Shown piece by piece: positions 8,348-17,573 of a stretch of DNA of 59,331 nucleotides. The stretch comes from JAKAGZ01 sp964412105 (GTDB taxonomy: Bacteria > Bacteroidota > Ignavibacteria > Ignavibacteriales > Ignavibacteriaceae): positions 1-59,331 of the forward strand of contig CAYPNM010000017.1 in NCBI GenBank assembly GCA_964412105.1, read 5' to 3'. The position numbers were made by a program, and so were the translations under genes. Numbering within the stretch: position 1 is the stretch's first letter; each line of letters opens with the position of its first letter. The notes under the pieces are model-generated. The model saw only the letters and a program-made list of their open reading frames with translations. It ran no database searches and had not been told where the DNA came from.

Positions 8348-9931
8348 TCAGCTTTTTATACTATCAGGAAGTTGATATACACTATCTTTTCTGTAATTTT
8401 TCTCCATTTTTTCTATTTCCCTGCGAAGCTTTTGAATTTCCTTTTTATGATCCTTAATGATCTTTTTATATTCTCTGCTGTTTATTCCACCAAGTGAATC
8501 ACCCGCATTGTGATAGATTCTGTTATTCAATAAGGAATCAAAATTTATATGGATATTTTTCGGCATATAAATATTCAGGGAATCAAGAGCCTTCAGGCTT
8601 GATTGAACTATTGAGTCAATATTGATTCCGTTCATATTGAATTTAAATGATTTCAAGCTGTCCCCTTCCATAAAGTGCATCTTAAATTCTCCCCCCTTTT
8701 CAGGAAATCCCTTTGGCATTTCAAACGTTAATTTTTTTAATCCCTCAGTAAGTTCCTCAAGCTTTAAATTTGAAAATATACTATCAAAGTTCGGCAGGTG
8801 TGGAGGCGAAATTATAATTCTGGGAATCTGCACTTTGCATAAATTCGAGTCAATCTTAACTACAAAGTTTTTGATCCATGTTGAATCTATTCTAATTGAG
8901 CTTTTTGCAAGGTTGCTGTCTGCAGAAAAATTAAAATTATAAGAATAATTCTTTGTCTCTTTATCCAGGTTTTTTAGATTTTTCTTTAGCTCAAGCATTT
9001 CCTTATCAAATTTTGCTTTATCGAATGCATATTTCTCTGAAAAAATTGTGTCGGGAGCTATGAAGATATATTGATCATTTTTGTCAGCTTTTATTTCCCT
9101 GACTGCCCTGGCAACTTCTAACGGATCAACAGAACGATAAGAAGCTGGAATTATCCTGGCAAATTCTTTGCTTTTTGTTCTTGCCGCAAAAGCATAAAGA
9201 TCGGCAACAAGAGCTTTATTATAATTCCATAAATTGGGATTTATGGCTATTGTGTTTTTGTCATTAACCAAAATTTGAGATTGAAGCTCCTGAGCATAAG
9301 TATTTATAATTGAATCCACCTGCTCCTTTTGTTGTGCATTCAGGTTTAAAGCAGTAACAAATCTATTCAGGTTGTCTGATGCCGGAACATTGTTTGATTT
9401 CTTAATCTCAAAATATTCATTCCCGCTGCTGTCTGAACTGAGTTGAATATACTGGTTATTAGATTTATCAAGTGGCAATTGTTTATAAAAAGCAAAATTA
9501 AATATATCTTCATTGGTAAGATTAGCAGCAAAAAGTAACGGCCTCAGATTCTCCTGGTAAAAACCGGCAATTTTGGTTTTTTGTGTTTCTACCAGTCTAT
9601 CAAGTACGCCCGGATTAAATTTCAGAATCAACATCAATCCAACCGTAAGGATACTAAATCCAATAACAGGCGCCCATTTCCTCACTTTAAGCTTTGAAGA
9701 ATTTCCTGAGTGAATCTTTTGCATTACCCTTGTCTCAAAATATTCTGCCTTGGTCAAAGTACTAAAAGAATTTGAAGTGAGATTTTTTATCTTCTTCATC
9801 TCTTCATACTTTTCACGGAACTCAGATAATTCAGAGATTTTTTTCTCCAACAATTCCTTCTCAGCATCCGATAATTCGCCGTCGAGATAGGCAGAAATCA
9901 TCTGAATATCTTTGTCTGTTAATCTTTTCAT
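8348..9931 (-). CDS. Large membrane anti-sigma factor-like protein
   Basis: A 527-residue protein whose gene overlaps the ECF sigma gene by 4 bases (ATGA), the usual arrangement for a cognate anti-sigma factor. The N-terminal 75 residues have the anti-sigma look (ISAYLDGELSDAEKELLEKK) but lack the zinc-binding His-x3-Cys-x2-Cys motif. One membrane helix lies at about 87-104. The remaining ~420 residues are predicted to be outside the cytoplasmic membrane, rich in Ser, Asp, Asn and Lys, and end in a Lys/Glu-rich coiled coil (about 485-520). The outer part is far larger than in RseA and matches no family I recognise. Confidence 0.75.
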   Translation of the reverse strand: MKRLTDKDIQMISAYLDGELSDAEKELLEKKISELSEFREKYEEMKKIKNLTSNSFSTLTKAEYFETRVMQKIHSGNSSKLKVRKWAPVIGFSILTVGLMLILKFNPGVLDRLVETQKTKIAGFYQENLRPLLFAANLTNEDIFNFAFYKQLPLDKSNNQYIQLSSDSSGNEYFEIKKSNNVPASDNLNRFVTALNLNAQQKEQVDSIINTYAQELQSQILVNDKNTIAINPNLWNYNKALVADLYAFAARTKSKEFARIIPASYRSVDPLEVARAVREIKADKNDQYIFIAPDTIFSEKYAFDKAKFDKEMLELKKNLKNLDKETKNYSYNFNFSADSNLAKSSIRIDSTWIKNFVVKIDSNLCKVQIPRIIISPPHLPNFDSIFSNLKLEELTEGLKKLTFEMPKGFPEKGGEFKMHFMEGDSLKSFKFNMNGINIDSIVQSSLKALDSLNIYMPKNIHINFDSLLNNRIYHNAGDSLGGINSREYKKIIKDHKKEIQKLRREIEKMEKNYRKDSVYQLPDSIKS

Positions 9932-10524
9932 TTTAACAATTCCTTTTCATATGGCCTTAGTATTTCCCTTAAATTTTCCCGGGCTCTGAATATTCTCGAC
10001 TTTACAGTTCCAATTTCACATTGAATAAAATCTGCAATTTCCTGATAGCTGAAGCCTTCAATATCTTTTAACAATAAAGGCATCCTTAATTTGTCCGGCA
10101 ATTTGGAGATTGCATTTCTAACTATTTCTTTTTCCTCCTTAATTTCGCTGGCTGGGTATGCTGGTTCACTTCCTGCTTCTTTGATTGGTATAATAATGTT
10201 CCTGATTTTCATTTTTCTCAAATGATCTTTGCACTTATTGACAGCAATTCTATAAAGCCAGGTTGTAAACCGGCACTCAAACCTGAAATTGCCCAGATTC
10301 TTATAAACTGTAATAAAAACATCCTGAGAAAGATCATCTACCAGATTTGTATTGCCTAGGCATAAATATATGATATTTCTTACCTTCTCTTTATGCCTTT
10401 GCATTAGCACGCTAAAAGTGGATTCATCTCCATCAATAAATCCCTTAATCAGCGAAAAATCATCGTCACGTATCTGGGAAGATTTAGCGTATTGCAATAC
10501 AATTTTCTGGTTTCTTAATTTCAT
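9928..10524 (-). CDS. ECF-type RNA polymerase sigma factor
   Basis: A 198-residue sigma-70 family protein of the ECF group. Region 2 is seen in DDLSQDVFITVYKNLGNF and TWLYRIAVNKCKDHLRK; region 4 in LPDKLRMPLLLKDIEGFSYQ and the recognition-helix part IADFIQCEIGTVKSRIFRAR. It is translationally coupled to the anti-sigma gene. The ATG at 10524 sits only five bases after a -10 CGTCTA element, so the message is either leaderless or starts at the TTG ten codons in (MQYAKSSQ...). Role in envelope stress is inferred from the membrane anti-sigma partner. Confidence 0.9.
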   Translation of the reverse strand: MKLRNQKIVLQYAKSSQIRDDDFSLIKGFIDGDESTFSVLMQRHKEKVRNIIYLCLGNTNLVDDLSQDVFITVYKNLGNFRFECRFTTWLYRIAVNKCKDHLRKMKIRNIIIPIKEAGSEPAYPASEIKEEKEIVRNAISKLPDKLRMPLLLKDIEGFSYQEIADFIQCEIGTVKSRIFRARENLREILRPYEKELLK

Positions 10525-10529
10525 TTATT

Positions 10530-10556
10530 TAGACGCCAAACTTATTTAATAGTTCC
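10530..10556 (-). promoter_or_regulatory. ECF-type autoregulatory promoter
   Basis: On the minus strand GGAAC (10552-10556) is followed after exactly 16 bases by CGTCTA (10530-10535). This is the classic -35/-10 pattern of sigma-E-like ECF factors. It lies immediately upstream of the ECF sigma gene, so the factor probably drives its own transcription. The expected start point falls at or near the ATG. Confidence 0.65.
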
Positions 10557-10675
10557 GAAAAAAAGTATTAAAAACTAGCTTAAAATTCATATTAATTATG
10601 ATTTAATAAAAATTATTTGTTAGTTGCATAAATAACCCCTTCTGATTAAATTAACAGAAAAATTTAGGAGTTTTC

Positions 10676-11011
10676 ATGAAAATTAAAACTAGCGAAAAGT
10701 ACGAAGCTGTGGTAGTAGAGTTAAAAGGAAATGTGATGGGTGGTGACGACACCAAGGATTTTAACGATTTATTACACAAGCTTATTGATGAAGGGAAGAA
10801 GAAAGTCGTGCTGGATTTGTCAGAAGTTAAATTCATGAATAGCTCCGGGCTTGGCATGTTAATCAGCGGATTAACTTCAATGAAAAAAAATGATGGGGTG
10901 CTAAAGCTCGCTGGAGCAACTGAGAAAATTGAGAGCTTGCTCATAATTACCAAGCTTATCACTATTTTCGAATCCTATGACTCAGTTGACGAGGCAGTAA
11001 AAAGTTTTTAA
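10676..11011 (+). CDS. STAS-domain anti-sigma factor antagonist (second copy)
   Basis: A 111-residue RsbV/SpoIIAA-like STAS protein. The conserved phosphorylatable serine lies in VKFMNSSGLGMLISGL. A good ribosome-binding site (AGGAG) precedes the ATG by about 8 bases. The gene stands alone between the ECF operon and purA and is closed by a terminator at 11044. It has no kinase or phosphatase beside it, so it may be served by the partner-switching proteins at 962-8155, or act in another switch. Confidence 0.87.
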   Translation: MKIKTSEKYEAVVVELKGNVMGGDDTKDFNDLLHKLIDEGKKKVVLDLSEVKFMNSSGLGMLISGLTSMKKNDGVLKLAGATEKIESLLIITKLITIFESYDSVDEAVKSF

Positions 11012-11043
11012 ACTAAATCCTTACCCTAAATTTTGTGCTATAT

Positions 11044-11080
11044 AAAACTCCGGATTTTTATGATTCGGAGTTTTTATTTT
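11044..11080 (+). terminator. Rho-independent terminator after STAS gene
   Basis: Perfect 9-base arms AAAACTCCG (11044-11052) and CGGAGTTTT (11066-11074) enclose a 13-base loop and run into a T-rich tail. It lies 33 bases after the STAS stop codon and separates that gene from purA. Confidence 0.75.
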
Positions 11081-11109
11081 GCACTTATGAATTAAATCAA
11101 GGTTAAAAA

Positions 11110-12387
11110 ATGAGCGTAACCGTTCTTGTGGGAAGCCAGTGGGGAGACGAAGGCAAAGGCAAAATTGTCGATATACTCAGTGAAAAATATGACATTGTCA
11201 CAAGATACCAGGGAGGTGCTAATGCCGGCCACACTGTTGAAATAGACGATAAGCAATTTATCCTTCATCTGATCCCTTCCGGAATTTTAAGAAAAAATGT
11301 TATCTGCGTAATTGGCAACGGTGTCGTTATTGATCCTACGGCACTCCTTGATGAAATTGCCCTGCTTGAAAAAAATAACATTAAAGTCGATGGGCGGCTT
11401 TTCATCAGCCATAATGCTCATCTTATTATGCCTTATCACAAACTGCTTGACTCGATCAGCGAACAGGGAAACAATAAAATTGGTACTACCGGTAGAGGTA
11501 TTGGACCCTGTTATATAGATAAGTTTGCAAGAAAAGGAATAAAGATTGTGGACTTACTAAATAAAAAAGTCCTTGAGGAAAAGATCAGAGCAAATCTGGA
11601 AGAAAAGAACAAAATCCTGGAAAAAATTTATGATAACAAGGGTCTTGATGTAGAAGAAATAATCGAAAAATATTTAGCATTTGATAAAGCAATTGATAAG
11701 TACATAAAGGATGTGCCCGCATTTTTAAATGAAGCAATTAATGACGGTAAATCAATTCTGCTTGAAGGTGCTCAGGGTGCTTTGCTTGATGTCGATCACG
11801 GTACATATCCTTTTGTGACTTCATCAAGCCCGACGTCTGGTGGAGCCTGCACAGGCACAGGTATTCCACCCACCAAAATTGATAATGTTATCGGTATTGT
11901 TAAAGCATATACAACAAGAGTAGGAAATGGTCCGTTTCCGACTGAGTTACTCGATGCTGATGGCGAAAAATTAAGAAAGATAGGCTCAGAATACGGCGCT
12001 ACAACTGGCAGACCAAGAAGATGTGGTTGGTTTGATGCCCCACTTGTTAAGTATTCTGCAATGATTAATGGCATTGATTCCGTTGCTATTACAAAACTTG
12101 ATGTTTTAAGCAGCTTTGAAGAAATAAAAGTTTGCACAAGCTATAAAATTGATGGAAAGGCAGTTAAATCATATCCAACCGATGTTGACAGACTCTCACA
12201 GGCTGTTCCGGTTTACGAATCGATTCCGGGATGGAAAACCGATATAAGCAATTGCCTCTGCTTTGAAGAACTTCCGGATAAAACAAAAAATTATCTGAAT
12301 TTCATCTCGAGTAAGGCCGGAATTAAAATTGATATTATCTCCGTCGGACCTAAAAGGAAACAAACATTTTATTCATCTTCCTCATAA
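11110..12387 (+). CDS. purA: Adenylosuccinate synthetase
   Basis: A 425-residue enzyme that joins IMP and aspartate using GTP, the first committed step to AMP. The GTP-binding loop GSQWGDEGKGK starts at residue 8 and GANAGHT follows near 40; further family signatures are NKIGTTGRGIGPCY, LLEGAQGALLDVDHGTYPFV and ATTGRPRRCGWFD. Length is typical of the family. It starts 30 bases after the STAS terminator with a weak AAGG ribosome-binding site. The histidine kinase gene follows after 53 bases and may be co-transcribed. Confidence 0.97.
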   Translation: MSVTVLVGSQWGDEGKGKIVDILSEKYDIVTRYQGGANAGHTVEIDDKQFILHLIPSGILRKNVICVIGNGVVIDPTALLDEIALLEKNNIKVDGRLFISHNAHLIMPYHKLLDSISEQGNNKIGTTGRGIGPCYIDKFARKGIKIVDLLNKKVLEEKIRANLEEKNKILEKIYDNKGLDVEEIIEKYLAFDKAIDKYIKDVPAFLNEAINDGKSILLEGAQGALLDVDHGTYPFVTSSSPTSGGACTGTGIPPTKIDNVIGIVKAYTTRVGNGPFPTELLDADGEKLRKIGSEYGATTGRPRRCGWFDAPLVKYSAMINGIDSVAITKLDVLSSFEEIKVCTSYKIDGKAVKSYPTDVDRLSQAVPVYESIPGWKTDISNCLCFEELPDKTKNYLNFISSKAGIKIDIISVGPKRKQTFYSSSS

Positions 12388-12440
12388 ATTGCTTTGCACT
12401 AATGCATCAAAAATTTTCATGCTAATAGGGATTCAGAAAA

Positions 12441-13643
12441 ATGAAGATGCCATCGGGAACAACTTCATTAAAGTTTAAAATTACTCTTATAATTATTGCT
12501 CTCCTGATAGCCGGGGGAACGCTTTATTATACTCAAAACCTTGTATTGAAGCTTCAGGAAAAAGAGAGACAAATTGCTCAACTGTACGCTAAAAGCATTG
12601 AACATGTTGCTAATAGTTTCTCACAGGATTCTGACATTACATTCCTGTTTGACAATATTATAAAACCAATTGATTTTCCTCTTATTATGACTGATGCAAA
12701 CAATGTTGTTAAGAGCAAAGAAGATATAAAAAATGTAAAATATGATACTACACTTACTCCTAAAGAACTAAATAAGTTTTTTGCCGAAAAAATTAAGGAA
12801 ATGGACAAAATACATCACCCGATAATTGTTGCTTACGCTGATACAATTGTTCTTACAAAAATTCATTACGGCGATTCTTATTTAATTAATCAGCTAAAGT
12901 TTTATCCTATCCTCCAAATTGTAATAGCCGCGCTTTTCATTTTACTTGGATACATAGGGTTCAGTAATATTAAAAGTAATGAACAAAGCAATATTTGGGT
13001 TGGTATGGCAAAGGAAACTGCACACCAGTTTGGAACACCCATCTCAAGCTTGATGGGCTGGCTTGAAATGCTCAAGATTAACTATGGAGATAAGGATAAA
13101 GTCCTCGACATCGCCGATGAAATTGATAATGATGTAGAGAAACTCCAAAAGATCACTTACAGGTTCTCTAAAATTGGTGCAACACCTGAAATTAAACCGA
13201 AAGTTGTTTTATCTGAAATTCGCAATGTGGTAAACTATTTCGAAAGAAGATTACCACAAACTGGCAAAAATGTGGAATTAAAGATATCCGGTGATGAAAA
13301 CATTAAAGCCGAAATCAATACTGAATTATTTGAGTGGGTAATTGAAAATTTAATTAAAAATGCCCTTGATGCAATAGAAAACAAGAAAGGATTTATTGAT
13401 ATATCAATAAAAGAAGCCCGCAAGTTTGTTGATATTGAGGTGTCTGATAATGGTAAAGGAATAGATTTGAAAAGAAGAAAGGATATTTTCAGGCCGGGTT
13501 ATAGTACAAAAAGAAGAGGGTGGGGCTTGGGATTGAGTCTCTCCAAAAGAATCATTGAAGATTATCATGGGGGCAAAATTTCCGTCAAAACTTCGGTTCT
13601 TAATGAAGGTACTACCTTTAAGATTCTGCTAAAAAAGGTTTGA
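12441..13643 (+). CDS. Membrane sensor histidine kinase
   Basis: A 400-residue two-component sensor kinase. Two membrane helices (about 12-30 and 154-172) frame an extracytoplasmic domain of about 120 residues. The phospho-acceptor region reads AHQFGTPISSLMGWLEML with His195. The ATPase domain has the N box ENLIKNALDAIENK, the G1 box DNGKGID and the G2 box RRGWGLGLSLSKRII. No response regulator gene is adjacent, so its partner is encoded elsewhere. The H box 'HQFGTP' with Gln-Phe is typical of a kinase group common in Bacteroidota. Confidence 0.9.
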   Translation: MKMPSGTTSLKFKITLIIIALLIAGGTLYYTQNLVLKLQEKERQIAQLYAKSIEHVANSFSQDSDITFLFDNIIKPIDFPLIMTDANNVVKSKEDIKNVKYDTTLTPKELNKFFAEKIKEMDKIHHPIIVAYADTIVLTKIHYGDSYLINQLKFYPILQIVIAALFILLGYIGFSNIKSNEQSNIWVGMAKETAHQFGTPISSLMGWLEMLKINYGDKDKVLDIADEIDNDVEKLQKITYRFSKIGATPEIKPKVVLSEIRNVVNYFERRLPQTGKNVELKISGDENIKAEINTELFEWVIENLIKNALDAIENKKGFIDISIKEARKFVDIEVSDNGKGIDLKRRKDIFRPGYSTKRRGWGLGLSLSKRIIEDYHGGKISVKTSVLNEGTTFKILLKKV

Positions 13644-13810
13644 TATTATACTTCCTAATTACTTTTTCCATACTAATCCGTAAAATCTACAAAAGGGGTA
13701 TTAGATTTCAGTAATTATTTCCTGCAAGCTTTCCTAAAATCTTCTGAATTTGAATAAATAGCCCGGTTTTCAAATATAAAATGTGGCATATGAATTGTAA
13801 CTTCTTATCT

Positions 13811-13902
13811 GAAAATAGTTTTAAGCATAACATCCTCACACAAATTGGCACACATCAAAACTGTCGGGTTTTAGCCCTCAAAATCCGACAGTTTTACCCC
13901 TC
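13811..13902. repeat. Hairpin element, copy 1 of a direct repeat
   Basis: First copy of a ~90-base repeat in the intergenic region between two convergent genes. The first ~50 bases (GAAAATAGTTTTAAGCATAA onward) match copy 2, then comes a hairpin with arms CTGTCGGGTTTT (13861-13872) and AAAATCCGACAG (13880-13891) and a 7-base loop, followed by TTTTACCCC. One arm position forms a G-U pair here and a G-C pair in copy 2. It may work as a terminator for the histidine kinase gene, but the conserved upstream part suggests more than that. Confidence 0.65.
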
Positions 13903-14048
13903 ATAGAAATTCAATTCACATTACAGGTAATTAAGAAAAAATTAAGGTAATTTTTACCTATTATCCCTTTCATAAGATTATTTTTCTTAAATAATTTAAT
14001 TAAAAAGGCATTATTGAGATCGGCACGTTAGTTGATTAAGTAATATCA

Positions 14049-14135
14049 GAAAATAGTTTAAGCATAACATTCCTCACATTTGGCACACACGAACTGTCGG
14101 GTTTTTAGCCCTCAAAACCCGACAGTTTTACCCCC
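14049..14135. repeat. Hairpin element, copy 2 of a direct repeat
   Basis: Second copy of the element at 13811-13902. The arms CTGTCGGGTTTT (14094-14105) and AAAACCCGACAG (14114-14125) are perfectly complementary over 12 bases around an 8-base loop. The same TTTTACCCC tail follows. It ends 17 bases before the stop of the GHL10 gene on the other strand. The stretch 13644-14152 holds no gene apart from these two copies and a small hairpin (AGGTAA-TTT-TTACCT) at 13945. Confidence 0.65.
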
Positions 14136-14152
14136 ACTAGATTAATATGATA

Positions 14153-15649
14153 TCACTCGGTCTGACCTTTAGCTATTGTCACAGCCTTATTTTCTGCTTC
14201 AATTTTAAACATAATTGTATTGGAAGGAACGCTTTCGTTGTTGCCTTTATCAAGAGTTGTCATTACAGCATAGTACTTTCCTTCTGGCATTGAACTGATA
14301 TCCAAAGTAACCATATCTCCGGTTGCTGATAATCTATATACCAAAAAATTCTTGGGATCAGATGTATTAACTGGAAATTTCCTGCTTGCGTAGATATTAT
14401 AATATTTTGCTGTATCTCCATCGACAGCTTTTCCGGGATTTGTCCAAAATAATTCTAGATAATCATTTGTTAATTGAAATGATGTTAGGTCTTTGGGTGC
14501 AAGAGGTTTAATGTCGTCTTTCCACGGCATTGGCGGAATATCCGCTGGATAAGCGTATTTTTCCTGCTTGATAAGAGATAAAATATTTTTATTATTATTA
14601 ACTAGATCCTCTGCTCTGAAGAATACTTCCCCTTTGATATCAAGAGCTCTTAAAACGTCAACTTGTGTTAATATTTCGCTTGCAGGCCATCCTTCATAAT
14701 ATTTCCCTAGTTTATAAAGAGCAATTCCTGGATAAATAGATCTACCATCAATAATCTTTTCCCAATCTTTAACAACAAGATTAAAATGGGGCGCGGACCC
14801 TATACTCCAATAGGTCTGTGGAGAAATATAATCCATCTTTTTATCCTTTATCCACCTTACTGGATCCTGGTATATATCATTGTATGCCTCCCATCCTCTG
14901 AATTTTAAAGTGTTTTTATAAATCCCGATAGGTGCGCATCCTAATTTTATCATTGGCTTTACAGACTGAATAGAATCATATAATGCTTCTACAAACCTGG
15001 TTATATTATTCCTTCTCCAGTCTGATTTATTCTCACCTTTTCCGAATTCCGCATAAGTTACTTTATCATTAAAATCTTTATTTGGATACCTCAAATAATC
15101 CAGATGTATACCGTCAATATCATAATTCCTGATTAATTCCATAAAAACCTTCAATAAATAACTTTGAGTCTGCGGATTTCCTGGATCCATCCACCATTCA
15201 TTTTGATATATGCTGCAGAGATTTGGAAATTTTAATATTACATGTTCTGGCTTAGTTTCTTTCGGATACCCTTTGCCATATACTTTATAGACATTCATCC
15301 AGGCTTGGATTTCGATTCCTTTTTTATGTGCCTCAGTAATTATAAATTTCAAAGGATCATACCCTGGATTTTCGCCTAATTGACCTGTTAATACTTTTGC
15401 CCAAGGCTCATAACTTGAGGGGTAAATTAAATCGCCTCTTGCTCTCACCTGCAGCATTACTGTATTAAAGTTCGCTTCTTTAAGCTTATCAAGAATATTA
15501 ATAATTTCTTGTTGTTGAATTACTTTATCGTAGGATTTAGGCCAATCAAGTCCAAATGCGGTTGTTAACCAGACAGCACGGAGTTCCATTTTAGGCTGGG
15601 CAAATAGAGCTATAGGCACAAAAATGAATAACAGAAAATTTTTCTTCAT
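14153..15649 (-). CDS. GHL10-type (DUF187) secreted glycoside hydrolase-like protein
   Basis: A 498-residue protein with an N-terminal signal peptide (MKKNFLLFIFVPIALFAQP). The body matches the GHL10/DUF187 glycosidase-like family: MELRAVWLTTAFGLDWP at the start of the TIM barrel, NTVMLQVRARGDLIYPSSYE, YDIDGIHLDYLRYP and MDYISPQTYW. A fibronectin-like C-terminal part follows (about 400-485). Homologues act on envelope or extracellular glycans, but the exact substrate is not known. It ends the aroK-aroB run, 26 bases after aroB. Confidence 0.82.
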   Translation of the reverse strand: MKKNFLLFIFVPIALFAQPKMELRAVWLTTAFGLDWPKSYDKVIQQQEIINILDKLKEANFNTVMLQVRARGDLIYPSSYEPWAKVLTGQLGENPGYDPLKFIITEAHKKGIEIQAWMNVYKVYGKGYPKETKPEHVILKFPNLCSIYQNEWWMDPGNPQTQSYLLKVFMELIRNYDIDGIHLDYLRYPNKDFNDKVTYAEFGKGENKSDWRRNNITRFVEALYDSIQSVKPMIKLGCAPIGIYKNTLKFRGWEAYNDIYQDPVRWIKDKKMDYISPQTYWSIGSAPHFNLVVKDWEKIIDGRSIYPGIALYKLGKYYEGWPASEILTQVDVLRALDIKGEVFFRAEDLVNNNKNILSLIKQEKYAYPADIPPMPWKDDIKPLAPKDLTSFQLTNDYLELFWTNPGKAVDGDTAKYYNIYASRKFPVNTSDPKNFLVYRLSATGDMVTLDISSMPEGKYYAVMTTLDKGNNESVPSNTIMFKIEAENKAVTIAKGQTE

Positions 15650-15675
15650 TAAGCAGAAATATTTACTGGGGATGT

Positions 15676-16770
15676 TTAATTGTTCAGATTTTTTTTCATT
15701 AAGAAAATAGTTTCAGCGATTTCGGACATATTTGCTTCAACCTCAGTTACAATTTCGCCAATATTTTTGATAAGAACAAATTTTATTTTGTTATCTCTCT
15801 TTTTTTTATCGCTTTGCATTATATTCAATACATTTTCAGTACTGATATTTTGAATAAGGAAAGATAATTTTACCTTTCTGATATCAGCTAAAAATTTCTT
15901 TACCATTTTTTCCTCAAGATATCCCTTTAAATGTGAAAGAAACAAAGCGGAAATAATGCCTGCAATTACTGCTTCACCATGCTTGATTTTGAAATTAAGT
16001 TCACTTTCAAACGCATGGGCAAAGGTATGACCAAAGTTCAATATCTTTCTTATATCCTTTTCTTTTTCATCAGCGGCCACAACAGAAGTTTTAAACAAAA
16101 CTGACTCATAAATAATTTTCTCAAGCACTGATTTTCTTTTTAGTAGGATTTTATCAAGATTTTTATAAGTATAGTCATAAAATTGATTGTTTGTTATAAA
16201 ATTATATTTGATAATTTCACCCAACCCGGAAAGCATTTCATCATCAGGCAAAGTAATCAGGAAATTAGGATCAATCAAAACCAGCCTTGGCTGGTAAAAA
16301 GTTCCTATCATATTTTTCATTTTATCAAAATTTATCCCTGTCTTCCCGCCAATTGAGCTATCAACATCGGAGAGAAGAGTGGTTGGAATATGAACAAGTT
16401 GAATTCCTCTCATAAAAGTTGAGGCCGCATATGCGGAAATATCTCCCGTTACTCCACCGCCAATAGCAATAATTAAACTATCACGGCTATATTTATTTTT
16501 AATTAATGCTGAATATATCTTTTGCAATTCATGATTGGATTTGGATGATTCACCTGATTTTAGAACATAAATTTCAAATTTGAGTGGGAAATCATTAAAG
16601 ATATTCAGAATATCCTTAGCATAGAATTTTCTGACATTTTCATCGATGATTACAAAAATATTTCGAAATAATTTCTGTTTTATGATTTCATTTTGTAAAT
16701 GGAGAAATGAATTTGATCCTATAATTACTGAATAAGACCCTTCGGATGTTTTTGCTATTATTTTTTTCAT
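15676..16770 (-). CDS. aroB: 3-dehydroquinate synthase
   Basis: Converts DAHP to 3-dehydroquinate in the shikimate pathway, using NAD and a divalent metal. Family signatures are IGGGVTGDISAYAASTFMRG, DSSIGGKTGIN, the metal-ligand stretch GLGEIIKYNFI and ILNFGHTFAHAFE, and a further His in IKHGEAVIAG. I place the start at the ATG at 16770 (MKKIIAKT), giving 364 residues; a TTG three codons earlier is less likely. It follows aroK by 14 bases, so two shikimate enzymes are made from one message. Confidence 0.95.
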   Translation of the reverse strand: MKKIIAKTSEGSYSVIIGSNSFLHLQNEIIKQKLFRNIFVIIDENVRKFYAKDILNIFNDFPLKFEIYVLKSGESSKSNHELQKIYSALIKNKYSRDSLIIAIGGGVTGDISAYAASTFMRGIQLVHIPTTLLSDVDSSIGGKTGINFDKMKNMIGTFYQPRLVLIDPNFLITLPDDEMLSGLGEIIKYNFITNNQFYDYTYKNLDKILLKRKSVLEKIIYESVLFKTSVVAADEKEKDIRKILNFGHTFAHAFESELNFKIKHGEAVIAGIISALFLSHLKGYLEEKMVKKFLADIRKVKLSFLIQNISTENVLNIMQSDKKKRDNKIKFVLIKNIGEIVTEVEANMSEIAETIFLMKKNLNN

Positions 16771-16784
16771 CTTAAACAAAAATC

Positions 16785-17327
16785 CTACTCAAAATCCTTC
16801 AAAATTATTTTCGAAATTTCATCTACAGTTTTGCCAATTGAGTATTTATCCGTGTACATTGAAACATCCGCCTGATCATAAAACCTTTTTCTATAATTAA
16901 GAATCTCTGTAATTCTTTGTTTTAATTCATCTTGCGAGAGCAATTCCTCTTCTTTCCCCTTAAGAATTGGCCTATCGGTTTTGTATTTTAGCCTGTGATA
17001 AAACGATTCCGGTGAAGCTTCCAAAAATATTATTTTCCCCTTTTTCTTCATAAAATCTATGTTTTTCTGATCAGCTATCGTGCCTCCTCCTAGTGCTATA
17101 ATCACATTTTCATTTCCAGCAAGATCTTGTAATGTTTCTCTTTCCAATATTCTGAAAGCAGTCTCACCATTTTCAGAAAAAATATCTGCTATCTTTTTTC
17201 TAAGCTTTGCTTCAATTACCCTATCTAAATCAAAAAAACTCCATCCGAGTGTATTCGCCAGAATTGGACCAATAGTACTTTTCCCGGCACCCATAAATCC
17301 TGCTAGAAAAACTATTTTGGTTTTCAT
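16785..17327 (-). CDS. aroK: Shikimate kinase
   Basis: A 180-residue P-loop kinase that phosphorylates shikimate at the 3-hydroxyl. The Walker A loop GFMGAGKSTIGP begins at residue 10. The shikimate-binding residues lie in FFDLDRVIEAKL, RILERETL and ALGGGT, and the lid-side motif is KYKTDRPIL. Length is normal. It heads the aroK-aroB-GHL10 run; a 246-base gap separates it from the foldase gene, including a terminator for that gene. Confidence 0.95.
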   Translation of the reverse strand: MKTKIVFLAGFMGAGKSTIGPILANTLGWSFFDLDRVIEAKLRKKIADIFSENGETAFRILERETLQDLAGNENVIIALGGGTIADQKNIDFMKKKGKIIFLEASPESFYHRLKYKTDRPILKGKEEELLSQDELKQRITEILNYRKRFYDQADVSMYTDKYSIGKTVDEISKIILKDFE

Positions 17328-17519
17328 TTTATATTCACTGACAAATTAACTCTTTAGATACCAAAAACAAATTGGTTAATCAAAATTAAATAGAATGGCA
17401 ATTAACAGAAAATAAAATTCTTTTAACTAAGGAATAATTGAAGATTAATTCTAACAAAGTTTGAGATTTTTGTAATTAGTTTTTTTAGACTGACAGTCGT
17501 TTGTTTTCGATTTATTTAA

Positions 17520-17547
17520 AAATAAAAACCCCATTTAATAAATGGGG
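17520..17547 (-). terminator. Rho-independent terminator after foldase gene
   Basis: On the minus strand CCCCATTT and AAATGGGG (540-547 and 529-536 of the 17 kb block) form an 8-base stem with a 3-base loop and are followed by TTTTTATTTTT. It lies 27 bases downstream of the stop of the PpiD/SurA-type gene. Confidence 0.75.
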
Positions 17548-17573
17548 CCTCAAAAAATCATTAAGATTAAATA

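Noticed and set aside
13945..13959. Small hairpin AGGTAA-TTT-TTACCT
   Set aside because: Six pairs in very AT-rich DNA is expected by chance; no neighbouring feature needs it.
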